Below, in pieces: positions 1 through 6,194 of a DNA stretch of 30,552 nucleotides (position 1 is its first letter; every line of letters starts with the position of its first letter). Under the pieces are notes generated by a model. The model saw only the letters and a program-made list of their open reading frames with translations, had not been told where the DNA came from and did not search any database. The translations under genes were made by a program, and so were the position numbers. The DNA is from a virus. The DNA lies in IMG/VR virus record IMGVR_UViG_3300031857_000934, positions 1 through 30,552 of that record, one strand, 5' to 3'.

Positions 1-2222
1 CAGGACACATCGTTGTCATGGGTTATGTTGAGTATTCACATGCTATTCATGGAAAGATATATGTGAAGATCATGAATGGTTGGGAGCTTGATGAACTTCA
101 TAATGTGTATATCAGTTCTCCTGCAGATAATCAAGTATTGCAATATGAGTCAGCAACATCACTATGGAAGAATAAAACACTTGCAACAGGCTTAACAGTA
201 GGTACTACTACTATAACAGGTGGTACAGTAGGCCGTATACTCTTTGAGGGTACAGGCAATGTATTGCAGGAGAGTGCTAACTTCTTTTGGAATAATACAA
301 ACAATAGATTGGGTATTGGTAACGCTTCGCCTTCAAGAACCTTAGATGTAACAGGTGATTTAAATGTTTCAAGTGTTTGTGTTTTACGCGGGCTTACAGT
401 AAGTGAGGCGGGTAATGTACACACATTAACAGCGCAAGGAGTAAGCACAAGCATACGTTTAATTTCTAATAGTCAAACATTAACACTTGTACCAACAGGC
501 AACGTCTTAATAGGCACAACAACAGACGCAGGTTACAAGCTCGATGTTAATGGAACGGTTAGATTATCTACAATATACTTTAATGGAGTTGCTGCAACAG
601 GAAATATTAGTGCAACTAGTTCTTCTCTTGAGTTTAACACTCCAACATCGTTTGGAGTATTTAATTTTAACTGTGGTGGGGGTGGTCGTAGAGTAAGTAT
701 TAATGGGACAGCTTCAGATACTGTAGGTAATGATTTGTTAAGTATACCTTTTGTAGTACAAAATACCACAGGAACGGGTAGAAACTTCTCAATGCTGAAT
801 ATAAACCCTACAATAAATAACACAGCTGCATACACGGGTACAGTTAGAGGTTTCTATTATAATCCTACAATTACAAGTTTAACTGGAACTATACATAGAG
901 CTATTGAAACTACTACAGGTGACGTACTTTTTGGAGCTTCAGGAACAGGGTTCTTTTGGGATAATACTAATAGTAGGTTGGGTGTTGGAACGGCTACGCC
1001 TGCAAGCACGTTAGATGTAACTGGAACAGCAAGAGTTAGTAGTTCATTAACTGCATTATCATCTGCTACTATTGGAGGTACTACTTTACTTGGAACAGCA
1101 ATCTTTCAAGTGAATGGAACTAATAAATTAGTAAACTACAACTCTTCATATTTAAGCGGTAGCTTTTATACTTATCAGGCTTTTGGAGGGTGGGATGCTT
1201 ACGGAGCTGATTCAGCCGCAGGAACTATTTTAGCAATAGGTGGTTATCGTGCTTCACAATGGGTGGGAATAACATTCCATTCAGATGGCTCCGAAAGAAT
1301 GCGCATTGCAACAGGCGGTAACGTCCTAATTGGAACCACTACAGATGCAGGTTTCAAACTTAATGTTAATGGAACGGCAAGATTTGCTCAAACAACAACA
1401 GTTAGTGCTGATTTAAGATGCAACGTAATAGGTCCAATTCAAAATCAAAATCTAACAATTCAAGCAACTTGGGCGGATAGTACACAAGTTTTAATTCAAA
1501 CGATTACAAATAAAGCTCAGGTCTTAATTGTTAGACCTGAAACGAATTTAACATTTGCATCAGGAACACATGATACTCAAAGAATAACACACACCTTTGC
1601 ACCAACAAGTGGAACAGGAGTGGCAAATGCTTTGACGCTTCAACAAACTATCAATCAAACAGGTGGCGCAAATGGAATAACAAGAGGACTTTACATCAAT
1701 CCAACGCTAACGGCAGCGGCAGACTTTAGAGCAATTGAAACAAGTAATGGTAAAGTAATTTTTGGAGGTACAGGAAACGTCCTCATCGGCACAACAACAG
1801 ACGCAGGCTTTAAGCTCGATGTGAATGGAACGGCGAGGGTGAGTGGGAACTTGACAATTAATTCAGCTATAGTAGGAGCTGATATTTTCACGTACACTCA
1901 AGGAATTGGGGCTTTTTACCGAACTGGTTCTGGAGCAGAAGGTTTAGAAATAGGAAGAAATTCAGGAACCACAATGCGATTATTTAGTGGCACTGCAAAT
2001 TTAAGAGTTTTTAATAGCGCAGGTGTTGGTATTAACACAACAACATTAAACTCTTCGTCTGTTTTTCAAATAGACAGCACTACAAAAGGCTTTTTACCTC
2101 CACGAATGACAACAACTGAAAAGAACGCTATTGCTTCGCCTGCTGCGGGCTTAGTAGTTTACGATACAACAACAAACAAATTGTGCTGTTATAATGGTAG
2201 CACTTGGAACGATTTATTCTAA
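1..2222 (+). CDS. Tail fibre / receptor-binding protein, C-terminal part (5' end outside window)
   Basis: The reading frame is open to the left edge: codons before the ATG at 18 read GHIVV in frame, so that ATG is probably internal and about 740 residues of a longer protein are seen. The protein is Gly/Thr/Asn/Val-rich with fibre-type repeats. The unit GNVLIGTTTDAG(Y/F)KL occurs three times, the unit FFW(N/D)NTN(N/S)RLG(I/V)G twice, and a longer RG(F/L)Y(Y/I)NPT...RAIET module twice. The C-terminus contains GFLPPRMTTTEKNA and ends in YNGSTWNDLF, a closing segment common in Bacteroidota phage and prophage fibre proteins. The role is inferred to be host recognition at the tail or capsid surface. 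The next gene follows after 19 bases. The class is fairly certain; the location on the virion is not. Confidence 0.8.
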   Translation, partial: GHIVVMGYVEYSHAIHGKIYVKIMNGWELDELHNVYISSPADNQVLQYESATSLWKNKTLATGLTVGTTTITGGTVGRILFEGTGNVLQESANFFWNNTNNRLGIGNASPSRTLDVTGDLNVSSVCVLRGLTVSEAGNVHTLTAQGVSTSIRLISNSQTLTLVPTGNVLIGTTTDAGYKLDVNGTVRLSTIYFNGVAATGNISATSSSLEFNTPTSFGVFNFNCGGGGRRVSINGTASDTVGNDLLSIPFVVQNTTGTGRNFSMLNINPTINNTAAYTGTVRGFYYNPTITSLTGTIHRAIETTTGDVLFGASGTGFFWDNTNSRLGVGTATPASTLDVTGTARVSSSLTALSSATIGGTTLLGTAIFQVNGTNKLVNYNSSYLSGSFYTYQAFGGWDAYGADSAAGTILAIGGYRASQWVGITFHSDGSERMRIATGGNVLIGTTTDAGFKLNVNGTARFAQTTTVSADLRCNVIGPIQNQNLTIQATWADSTQVLIQTITNKAQVLIVRPETNLTFASGTHDTQRITHTFAPTSGTGVANALTLQQTINQTGGANGITRGLYINPTLTAAADFRAIETSNGKVIFGGTGNVLIGTTTDAGFKLDVNGTARVSGNLTINSAIVGADIFTYTQGIGAFYRTGSGAEGLEIGRNSGTTMRLFSGTANLRVFNSAGVGINTTTLNSSSVFQIDSTTKGFLPPRMTTTEKNAIASPAAGLVVYDTTTNKLCCYNGSTWNDLF
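498..560 (+). repeat. Fibre repeat unit, copy 1 of 3
   Basis: Encodes GNVLIGTTTDAGYKLDVNGTV. It shares an exact 20-base match (513-532) with copy 3 (1788-1807). Confidence 0.8.
1317..1380 (+). repeat. Fibre repeat unit, copy 2 of 3
   Basis: Encodes GNVLIGTTTDAGFKLNVNGTA. The protein is nearly the same as in the other copies but third-codon positions differ widely, so this copy is older or under amino-acid-level selection. Confidence 0.8.
1773..1835 (+). repeat. Fibre repeat unit, copy 3 of 3
   Basis: Encodes GNVLIGTTTDAGFKLDVNGTA. At the DNA level it is closest to copy 1 (20-base exact match at 1788-1807). It could act as a site for homologous exchange within the fibre gene. Confidence 0.8.
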
Positions 2223-2241
2223 TAAACAAACAATATAAACA

Positions 2242-2511
2242 ATGGCTAAAATTCAACCAATCACTTTCCCTCTAAACGCAGGGGTAGCAACAGAAATGAG
2301 TGTACTCATCCTAAACTTTCCAACCGATGCAACAACTTGCACAACCTATTATGAACTAAAGACAGAGGGTACAGAGACAGAACCTTCAAAGGTTCTTTCA
2401 AATGGTAACTATACGCTAACTCCTGAACAATTCCTTCTATGGGGAGAGGACAACAGTTGGGTAGAGCAATGTGTTGCTGATGCAATAGGAGTTGTGGTCG
2501 TAAGTTTTTAA
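2242..2511 (+). CDS. Small conserved phage protein next to the fibre
   Basis: 89 residues with no membrane segment or signal peptide. The N-terminus (MAKIQPITFPLNAGVATEMSV) and the alternating hydrophobic/polar pattern suggest a small beta-rich protein. The ATG follows an A-rich leader with no Shine-Dalgarno site, as is usual for Bacteroidota. It lies 19 bases after the fibre gene and is probably co-transcribed with it, so a fibre chaperone, fibre-tip or virion accessory role is possible. I do not recognise a characterised family. Confidence 0.7.
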   Translation: MAKIQPITFPLNAGVATEMSVLILNFPTDATTCTTYYELKTEGTETEPSKVLSNGNYTLTPEQFLLWGEDNSWVEQCVADAIGVVVVSF

Positions 2512-2522
2512 TCATACATTTG
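2492..2522 (+). promoter_or_regulatory. Bacteroidota-type promoter for the lysis cassette
   Basis: TTG at 2492-2494, a 20-base spacer and TACATTTG at 2515-2522 match the Bacteroidota consensus TTG-N17-23-TAnnTTTG. The ATG of the small ORF follows 17 bases after the box (at 2539). The -7 region and the bases after it (TACATTTGTACAAA) nearly repeat the promoter at 4190-4222. Confidence 0.65.
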
Positions 2523-2538
2523 TACAAACAGAAATATT

Positions 2539-2682
2539 ATGATTACACTTAACGAAACACAAGTTAAAGAGCTTGAAGCTTTTATCCAGGAGATGCCTAC
2601 CAAATTTGGATTGCCTCTACTAGAATTCTTTAGTAAATTAGCTAAAGAGCAAAAATCTAATGAAGAAAAACTACCAGAATGA
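2539..2682 (+). CDS. Small 47-residue protein
   Basis: The ORF starts ATG ATT ACA CTT AAC and encodes MITLNETQVKELEAFIQEMP and so on, ending in EEKLPE. It is mostly charged and predicted helical. It sits directly behind a good promoter, and its stop overlaps the next start (ATGA at 2679-2682), the usual coupling for real genes here. No function recognised. The N-terminal MITLN is shared with the 41-residue ORF at 5079. Confidence 0.6.
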   Translation: MITLNETQVKELEAFIQEMPTKFGLPLLEFFSKLAKEQKSNEEKLPE

Positions 2683-3224
2683 GAAAATATTCTTACGTAG
2701 AATTAGAAAACAAGTTCAAAGAACTTGGATACGAGTGGCCAGCCTTCCATATAATTGGAACGAGATCGGCAGCTAACGAAAAAAACAAGTTTGATGATTA
2801 CTTCTATTTGATTAAAGGTCCAATAATGTACGTATTTTCAGGAACTACTAATCCTGGGACTCACTGGCTAAAGAATTTGCTAAATCCTAAGGGAACTGCA
2901 GTCCTCAAGCCAGGACAATATATAGATGCTTATCAATTAGGCTTGCATCAAGGTAAATATGAAGCATTAGTGCAACGTAAACCTGTAACTGTATACCGTG
3001 ATGGTGACAAAGATGATACTGCAGAAGAACAGGGTAAAGAAGATACCGGTTTATTTGGTATTAACATTCACCGTGCTAACCCATCGGCTATTTCTAAACT
3101 TATAGACAAATGGTCAGCAGGTTGCCAAGTGTTAGATGATCCCGAACAGTTCAAAACATTGCTTAGTTCTTGTAAGACATCGGGTAAAAAAGCATTTACT
3201 TATACATTACTAAGAGAATTCTAA
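2679..3224 (+). CDS. Putative peptidoglycan-active enzyme, YkuD-like HX14SAGC motif (candidate endolysin)
   Basis: 181 residues with no signal peptide. Residues 126-150 (FGINIHR...KWSAGCQ) hold His131, then 14 residues, then Ser146-Ala-Gly-Cys149. This is the spacing of the catalytic His/Cys motif in YkuD L,D-transpeptidase folds (HX14-17 S/T-x-G-C). Residues 48-80 (GPIMYVFSGTTNPG...LKPGQY) and 100-108 (KPVTVYRDG) fit a beta-sandwich leading to that motif. The next genes encode holin-like and spanin-like proteins, which supports a role in host wall breakdown. The fold assignment is inference from the motif; cleavage of peptidoglycan is not shown. It overlaps the upstream ORF by 4 bases. Confidence 0.6.
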   Translation: MRKYSYVELENKFKELGYEWPAFHIIGTRSAANEKNKFDDYFYLIKGPIMYVFSGTTNPGTHWLKNLLNPKGTAVLKPGQYIDAYQLGLHQGKYEALVQRKPVTVYRDGDKDDTAEEQGKEDTGLFGINIHRANPSAISKLIDKWSAGCQVLDDPEQFKTLLSSCKTSGKKAFTYTLLREF

Positions 3225-3472
3225 TGCTAAAATGGATAAAATCAATGTTCTCTGCTGAAGGAGATGTAAGCTACAAAAGAGTTGGGTCATTCCTAGCTCT
3301 TTTGACGTGCTTAGTCATTGCATATGTGTCAACATTTACAATTTACATCTGTCCAGAGTTTATCTATGATGGATTATTGATTTTATCAGGAGCAGGAATG
3401 GGATTTACAGCCGTAGAAAACGTATCAAAAGTATTCGGAAAACCAAAACAAGATGGGCAATCAGAACAATAA
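3224..3472 (+). CDS. Holin-like two-helix membrane protein
   Basis: 82 residues. A short amphipathic N-terminus (MLKWIKSMFSAEGDVSYKRV) is followed by two predicted membrane helices at about residues 21-42 and 47-64 with a short loop, and a charged C-terminal tail (KVFGKPKQDGQSEQ). Size, topology and position after the putative lysin fit a small class II-type holin. Start and preceding stop overlap by 1 base (TAATG). No residue-level signature proves holin activity. Confidence 0.6.
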   Translation: MLKWIKSMFSAEGDVSYKRVGSFLALLTCLVIAYVSTFTIYICPEFIYDGLLILSGAGMGFTAVENVSKVFGKPKQDGQSEQ

Positions 3473-3818
3473 AGTAATTTCCTTACAAGGAGTACTATTT
3501 GTAGTAGGAGCAATACTAGTTGCATTAATTATAGGATTAATTTCCCAGCTACAAGCTAGTAAAGAAGAAAAAGCCAAGGCAGATGCTAAACTAAAAGTGA
3601 TAGCAGACTTGTACGAGCTCAAAATTGACTCAATAAAGACAATGCACACTATAGATAGCCTAGCTTTCAACGATAGTATCAACAAATACAAGATACTAGC
3701 AAATGCAAACCTAATCATTAACATAAAAAAAGACAGAGATGAAGTCATTGGTCGTATTTCTAGTGCTGATAACAATGAACGTGATCAGCTATGGGCAACT
3801 TACTCCCCAAAGAATTAA
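3453..3818 (+). CDS. Inner-membrane spanin-like (Rz-like) protein
   Basis: 121 residues. A single N-terminal membrane helix (about residues 12-31) is followed by a long charged helical region (SKEEKAKADAKLK... to the end) that should form a periplasmic coiled coil. This is the architecture of i-spanins. The gene overlaps the holin-like gene by 20 bases, and its last 80 bases also encode the N-terminus of the next protein in another frame, reminiscent of Rz/Rz1 pairs. The call rests on architecture and position because spanins are not conserved in sequence. Confidence 0.55.
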   Translation: MGNQNNKVISLQGVLFVVGAILVALIIGLISQLQASKEEKAKADAKLKVIADLYELKIDSIKTMHTIDSLAFNDSINKYKILANANLIINIKKDRDEVIGRISSADNNERDQLWATYSPKN

Positions 3819-4185
3819 TTACAACGGCCAGGCCGGAGTATTCTTTACAACTAAGCAAGAAGAAACTTTGCTAAAAGCAATGGTAGACTTAGATGCTTGT
3901 AAGAAAAGTGAATTCCTGCTAAATCAAAATGTTAAATCCTATGAAATAAGATTAGCAGATAAAGACTTGGCAATCAAGACGTTAACTGACTCATATGTTA
4001 AATGTCAGGATTCGAATAAAATAAACCTTGAAAAGATTGGTACACTACAGCTAGATGTCGACAACTTAAATCTTGAACTTGATAATACAAAAGGAGAACT
4101 TACTACTTATAAAATTTCAACAGGAGCATTTGTGTTAACTACTGCTGTATTCCTTACTACTACTGTAATTGCACTAGTTAAATAA
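3739..4185 (+). CDS. Secreted coiled-coil protein with C-terminal membrane anchor (second spanin candidate)
   Basis: 148 residues. Residues 1-19 form a signal peptide (MKSLVVFLVLITMNVISYG, likely cut before Gln20). There is no lipobox Cys, unlike classical Rz1 or the unimolecular spanins. The middle is helical coiled coil (ACKKSEFLLNQNVKSYEIRL onward), and a membrane helix lies at about 124-147. The start is embedded in the +1 frame of the preceding Rz-like gene, an 80-base overlap. It is a candidate partner for that protein, but a C-terminal inner-membrane anchor would be unusual for an outer-membrane spanin subunit. Confidence 0.55.
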   Translation: MKSLVVFLVLITMNVISYGQLTPQRINYNGQAGVFFTTKQEETLLKAMVDLDACKKSEFLLNQNVKSYEIRLADKDLAIKTLTDSYVKCQDSNKINLEKIGTLQLDVDNLNLELDNTKGELTTYKISTGAFVLTTAVFLTTTVIALVK

Positions 4186-4189
4186 AAAG

Positions 4190-4222
4190 TTTGCTTATAT
4201 AAGACTATTTGTTATACATTTG
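4190..4222 (+). promoter_or_regulatory. Bacteroidota-type promoter for the GroES-like gene
   Basis: TTTG at 4190-4193, a 21-base spacer and TACATTTG at 4215-4222 closely fit TTTG/TAnnTTTG. The ATG of the co-chaperonin gene lies 20 bases after the box. It reads TACATTTGCACAAA, differing by one base from the promoter at 2492-2522. The gap 4186-4242 holds nothing else. Confidence 0.7.
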
Positions 4223-4242
4223 CACAAAGCAAATCAAAACAA

Positions 4243-4518
4243 ATGGAAAAATTAAATTTCGAACCAACACGTGACTGGTTGGTAGTCCCAAAGCCGGACA
4301 AAAAAGTTACAGATGCAGGTATCATCTTATCAGATCGTTCAGCATCACAATTACGTTCTAACGTACTTCCAGTATTAGCTGCAGGTCCAGATTGCAAATG
4401 CAAAGTTGGGGATGTAGTTTACATTCATCCGTCTAGTGATGGAGTAATCGTTGAGTTGAATGACTCAGAGTACGTTATGATTAATGAATCAATGGCCGTT
4501 CTTGGGATAGTAAAATGA
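4243..4518 (+). CDS. GroES-like co-chaperonin (Cpn10)
   Basis: 91 residues, against about 97 for bacterial GroES. It starts LNFEPTRDWLVVPKP, the typical Cpn10 first strand. It has a mobile-loop region (residues 18-39) containing the hydrophobic tripeptide Ile27-Ile28-Leu29 after AG, equivalent to the IVL that docks GroES to GroEL, and the late strand KVGDVVYIHP...YVMINESMAVLGIV. The product should form a heptameric lid on the host chaperonin, probably to fold capsid or other virion proteins, as T4 gp31 does. It has its own promoter and its stop overlaps the next start by 4 bases. No GroEL-like gene is present in the window. Confidence 0.85.
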   Translation: MEKLNFEPTRDWLVVPKPDKKVTDAGIILSDRSASQLRSNVLPVLAAGPDCKCKVGDVVYIHPSSDGVIVELNDSEYVMINESMAVLGIVK

Positions 4519-4784
4519 CAGGAACAGTTACAATGACCATAGAAGACTATGAGACATTGAAACTAGGTGCCCAAGCCTCAAAAATAGAAAGAACAGGATT
4601 ACTAAAAGCTGCAAAAGAGCTTGAGGTATTCCTGACTTTCTTGATTACAAGAGAAAACATTGACGAGCATTTAGACGAATTCAACTCATACTCCACAACA
4701 TGCAAAGTTCGTATTGTTGATGGTCGAGCTAAGATTGAGCTTTTAGATAACGGAAAACAAATAGAAGAAGATGAGGAAGATTAA
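4515..4784 (+). CDS. Small acidic hypothetical protein
   Basis: 89 residues, starting MTGTVTMTIEDYETLKLG, with a predicted helical middle (LLKAAKELEVFLTFLITRENIDEHLDEF) and a strongly acidic tail (NGKQIEEDEED). Start overlaps the GroES-like stop (ATGA), and its end overlaps the winged-helix gene by 14 bases, so translation is probably coupled. The N-terminal ITIEDYExL-type opening is common in small phage proteins of unknown function. No function assigned. Confidence 0.65.
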   Translation: MTGTVTMTIEDYETLKLGAQASKIERTGLLKAAKELEVFLTFLITRENIDEHLDEFNSYSTTCKVRIVDGRAKIELLDNGKQIEEDEED

Positions 4785-5082
4785 CATCAAAACAAACAAC
4801 ACTCTTAAATTCCTCCAAGTGTTTAATGGAATTCTAGAACTAACAGACACAGAGCTGAGAGTTCTGGCCAACCTAATTGACTTGAGTGAAACTGTAAACC
4901 TATGCTCTCCTGCCAACAAAAAGAAAGTAGCAGATGCAATGGAAATCAAAGATCACAATACGTTAAACAATTACGTTAAACGATTGAAGGATAAGAAAGC
5001 TATCGTACAGACAGCAAACGGATATGCCTTGGCTCCACTACTTAAGAAAGAGCCAGTGCAAATCAACATACTTCCACAATGA
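4771..5082 (+). CDS. Winged-helix/HTH DNA-binding protein
   Basis: 103 residues. Residues 12-40 (FLQVFNGILELTDTELRVLANL) and 48-85 (SPANKKKVADAMEIKDHNTLNNYVKRLKDKKAIVQTANGYALAPLL) follow the helix, helix-turn-helix and beta-wing pattern of MarR/replication-type winged helices. DNA binding is inferred from this pattern. A role in late transcription control or packaging is possible given its place before the terminase genes. Overlaps its upstream neighbour by 14 bases and its downstream one by 4. Confidence 0.6.
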   Translation: MRKINIKTNNTLKFLQVFNGILELTDTELRVLANLIDLSETVNLCSPANKKKVADAMEIKDHNTLNNYVKRLKDKKAIVQTANGYALAPLLKKEPVQINILPQ

Positions 5083-5204
5083 TTACACTAAACTCAAACA
5101 AAGTAATTACATACTTTTACATGGAGGGTATGTGTTTATCAGTTGTGCAGGATGGAAAAGGTAACGTAGTATTATTGCAATTAACAGAAGTTCCAAATGA
5201 GTAA
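5079..5204 (+). CDS. Small 41-residue protein
   Basis: The ORF encodes MITLNSNKVITYFYMEGMCL and ends VLLQLTEVPNE. Its start overlaps the preceding stop (ATGA, 5079-5082) and its end overlaps the next gene by 8 bases, filling what would otherwise be a gap of about 110 bases. The pattern looks like a small beta-sheet protein. No function recognised. Confidence 0.55.
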   Translation: MITLNSNKVITYFYMEGMCLSVVQDGKGNVVLLQLTEVPNE

Positions 5205-5526
5205 ATTACCATCAAGACTTAAAATGCTGGCTAACTTTACAGTAGCAGTAATCAAGCATGCAGCTTCAGGAATGAAACCTGTAACTGAAGCACAATTCTT
5301 AGAGAGAATGGATGCATGCAACACATGCCCAAACTTAGTCTTAGACGAAAAGAAAGACGGACGTTGCAGTCTGTGTGGATGTTGGGTAGAATCTAAAGGT
5401 GCATGGCAAAGCCAGAACTGTCCAGATAAACCATCTAGATGGCCAAGAATTAAGATTGGAGAGAACGGAAAACCTTTAAAATTAAAGAATGAAAGAAAAG
5501 ACGATAATACAGAAGCTGGCAACTAA
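5197..5526 (+). CDS. Zn-ribbon-like protein
   Basis: 109 residues. Cys41, Cys44, Cys57, Cys60, Cys62 and Cys75 form CxxC-x12-CxxCxC-x12-C (within DACNTCPNL, GRCSLCGCW and SQNCPDK), expected to hold a zinc ion. Small proteins with this arrangement recur in phages of Bacteroidota, with unknown function. The N-terminal 30 residues are helical and basic. The last 38 bases overlap the HU-like gene in another frame. Confidence 0.65.
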   Translation: MSKLPSRLKMLANFTVAVIKHAASGMKPVTEAQFLERMDACNTCPNLVLDEKKDGRCSLCGCWVESKGAWQSQNCPDKPSRWPRIKIGENGKPLKLKNERKDDNTEAGN

Positions 5527-5722
5527 GTACAATCTTCCTCTTACAAAAGTTGAAGATATGGTATACCACCAATTCAAGTATGCTGCTAAGATTATCAAGC
5601 TTGGAGATTTTGAAACAATTAGGCTCCCATATTTTGGGAAATTTCATGCAAAGAAGTCTAGAATTGCCCACATAAACGAACTAAAAAGAAGGAAGAATGA
5701 AAGACTTGCTAACGGTAAATAA
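5489..5722 (+). CDS. HU/IHF-like DNA-binding protein
   Basis: 77 residues. The N-terminal helices (MKEKTIIQKLATKYNLPLTK and VEDMVYHQFKYAAKII), then residues 37-56 (LGDFETIRLPYFGKFHAKKS), follow the HU/IHF pattern in which a GFGxF turn leads into the beta arm. The arm is short compared with the 90-residue bacterial HU. The start at 5489 is needed to keep the first HU helix, so the 38-base overlap with the Zn-ribbon gene is genuine. IHF-like subunits are among the genes conserved in crAss-like phages. The role may be genome compaction or packaging; it sits just before the terminase genes. Confidence 0.7.
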   Translation: MKEKTIIQKLATKYNLPLTKVEDMVYHQFKYAAKIIKLGDFETIRLPYFGKFHAKKSRIAHINELKRRKNERLANGK

Positions 5723-6194
5723 TAACATGGTCATACCATCAGTGTATGCCCTGACAATCCCTGAATTCGAAAAGCTTACAGTTAAAGAACTAAGCTTTAT
5801 CTACTTCTTTGTGGACCACAGATCTAGTTATGCAGCATATGACGATGAAGAACGTCAAGAAGTTTTAATGAAAGACTTAGGGGTGAAGATAACCCCTAAA
5901 TTAACGGCCGGAGTAGACAAGTACAGAGACTTATCTGACACTCATGCTACTAAACTTCTTAAATCTGCACGTTTGTCTGTAAACAAACTAGAGAAATACT
6001 TTAAAACAATTGACCTTACAGCTCTAGACGACAATGGCAAGCTTTTGTATCAAGCAAAGGATCTTCTATCAAACCTGTCAAAGGTTGGAGAGGTAATCGA
6101 AGGCCTAGATAGACTAGAAGAATTGATCCAAAAGCAGCAAGCCAAGGATAGTCCAAACAGAGCAGGAGTAAAAACTAATAAGTACAGTGAGTAA
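5697..6194 (+). CDS. Candidate small terminase subunit (position-based)
   Basis: 165 residues, helix-rich, directly upstream of and overlapping (8 bases) the large terminase gene. The middle (ATKLLKSARLSVNKLEKYFK) and the C-terminal coiled-coil-like segment (EVIEGLDRLEELIQKQQAK) could oligomerise, as small terminases do. An alternative ATG at 5727 (MVIPSVY) would remove the 26-base overlap with the HU-like gene and give 155 residues. The terminase call depends on position and helicity only; no HTH was clearly seen. Confidence 0.5.
   Translation: MKDLLTVNNNMVIPSVYALTIPEFEKLTVKELSFIYFFVDHRSSYAAYDDEERQEVLMKDLGVKITPKLTAGVDKYRDLSDTHATKLLKSARLSVNKLEKYFKTIDLTALDDNGKLLYQAKDLLSNLSKVGEVIEGLDRLEELIQKQQAKDSPNRAGVKTNKYSE

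Noticed and set aside
2080-2222. Variable repeat of a diversity-generating retroelement at the fibre 3' end
   Set aside because: No template repeat copy and no reverse transcriptase gene in the window, and the C-terminus is not a C-type lectin variable region.
3739-3818. Programmed frameshift joining the two spanin-like genes
   Set aside because: No slippery heptamer was seen near the overlap, and the downstream frame starts with its own ATG and signal peptide.
5181-5522. 113-codon ORF on the - strand
   Set aside because: Antisense of the Zn-ribbon gene, whose Cys pattern is convincing.
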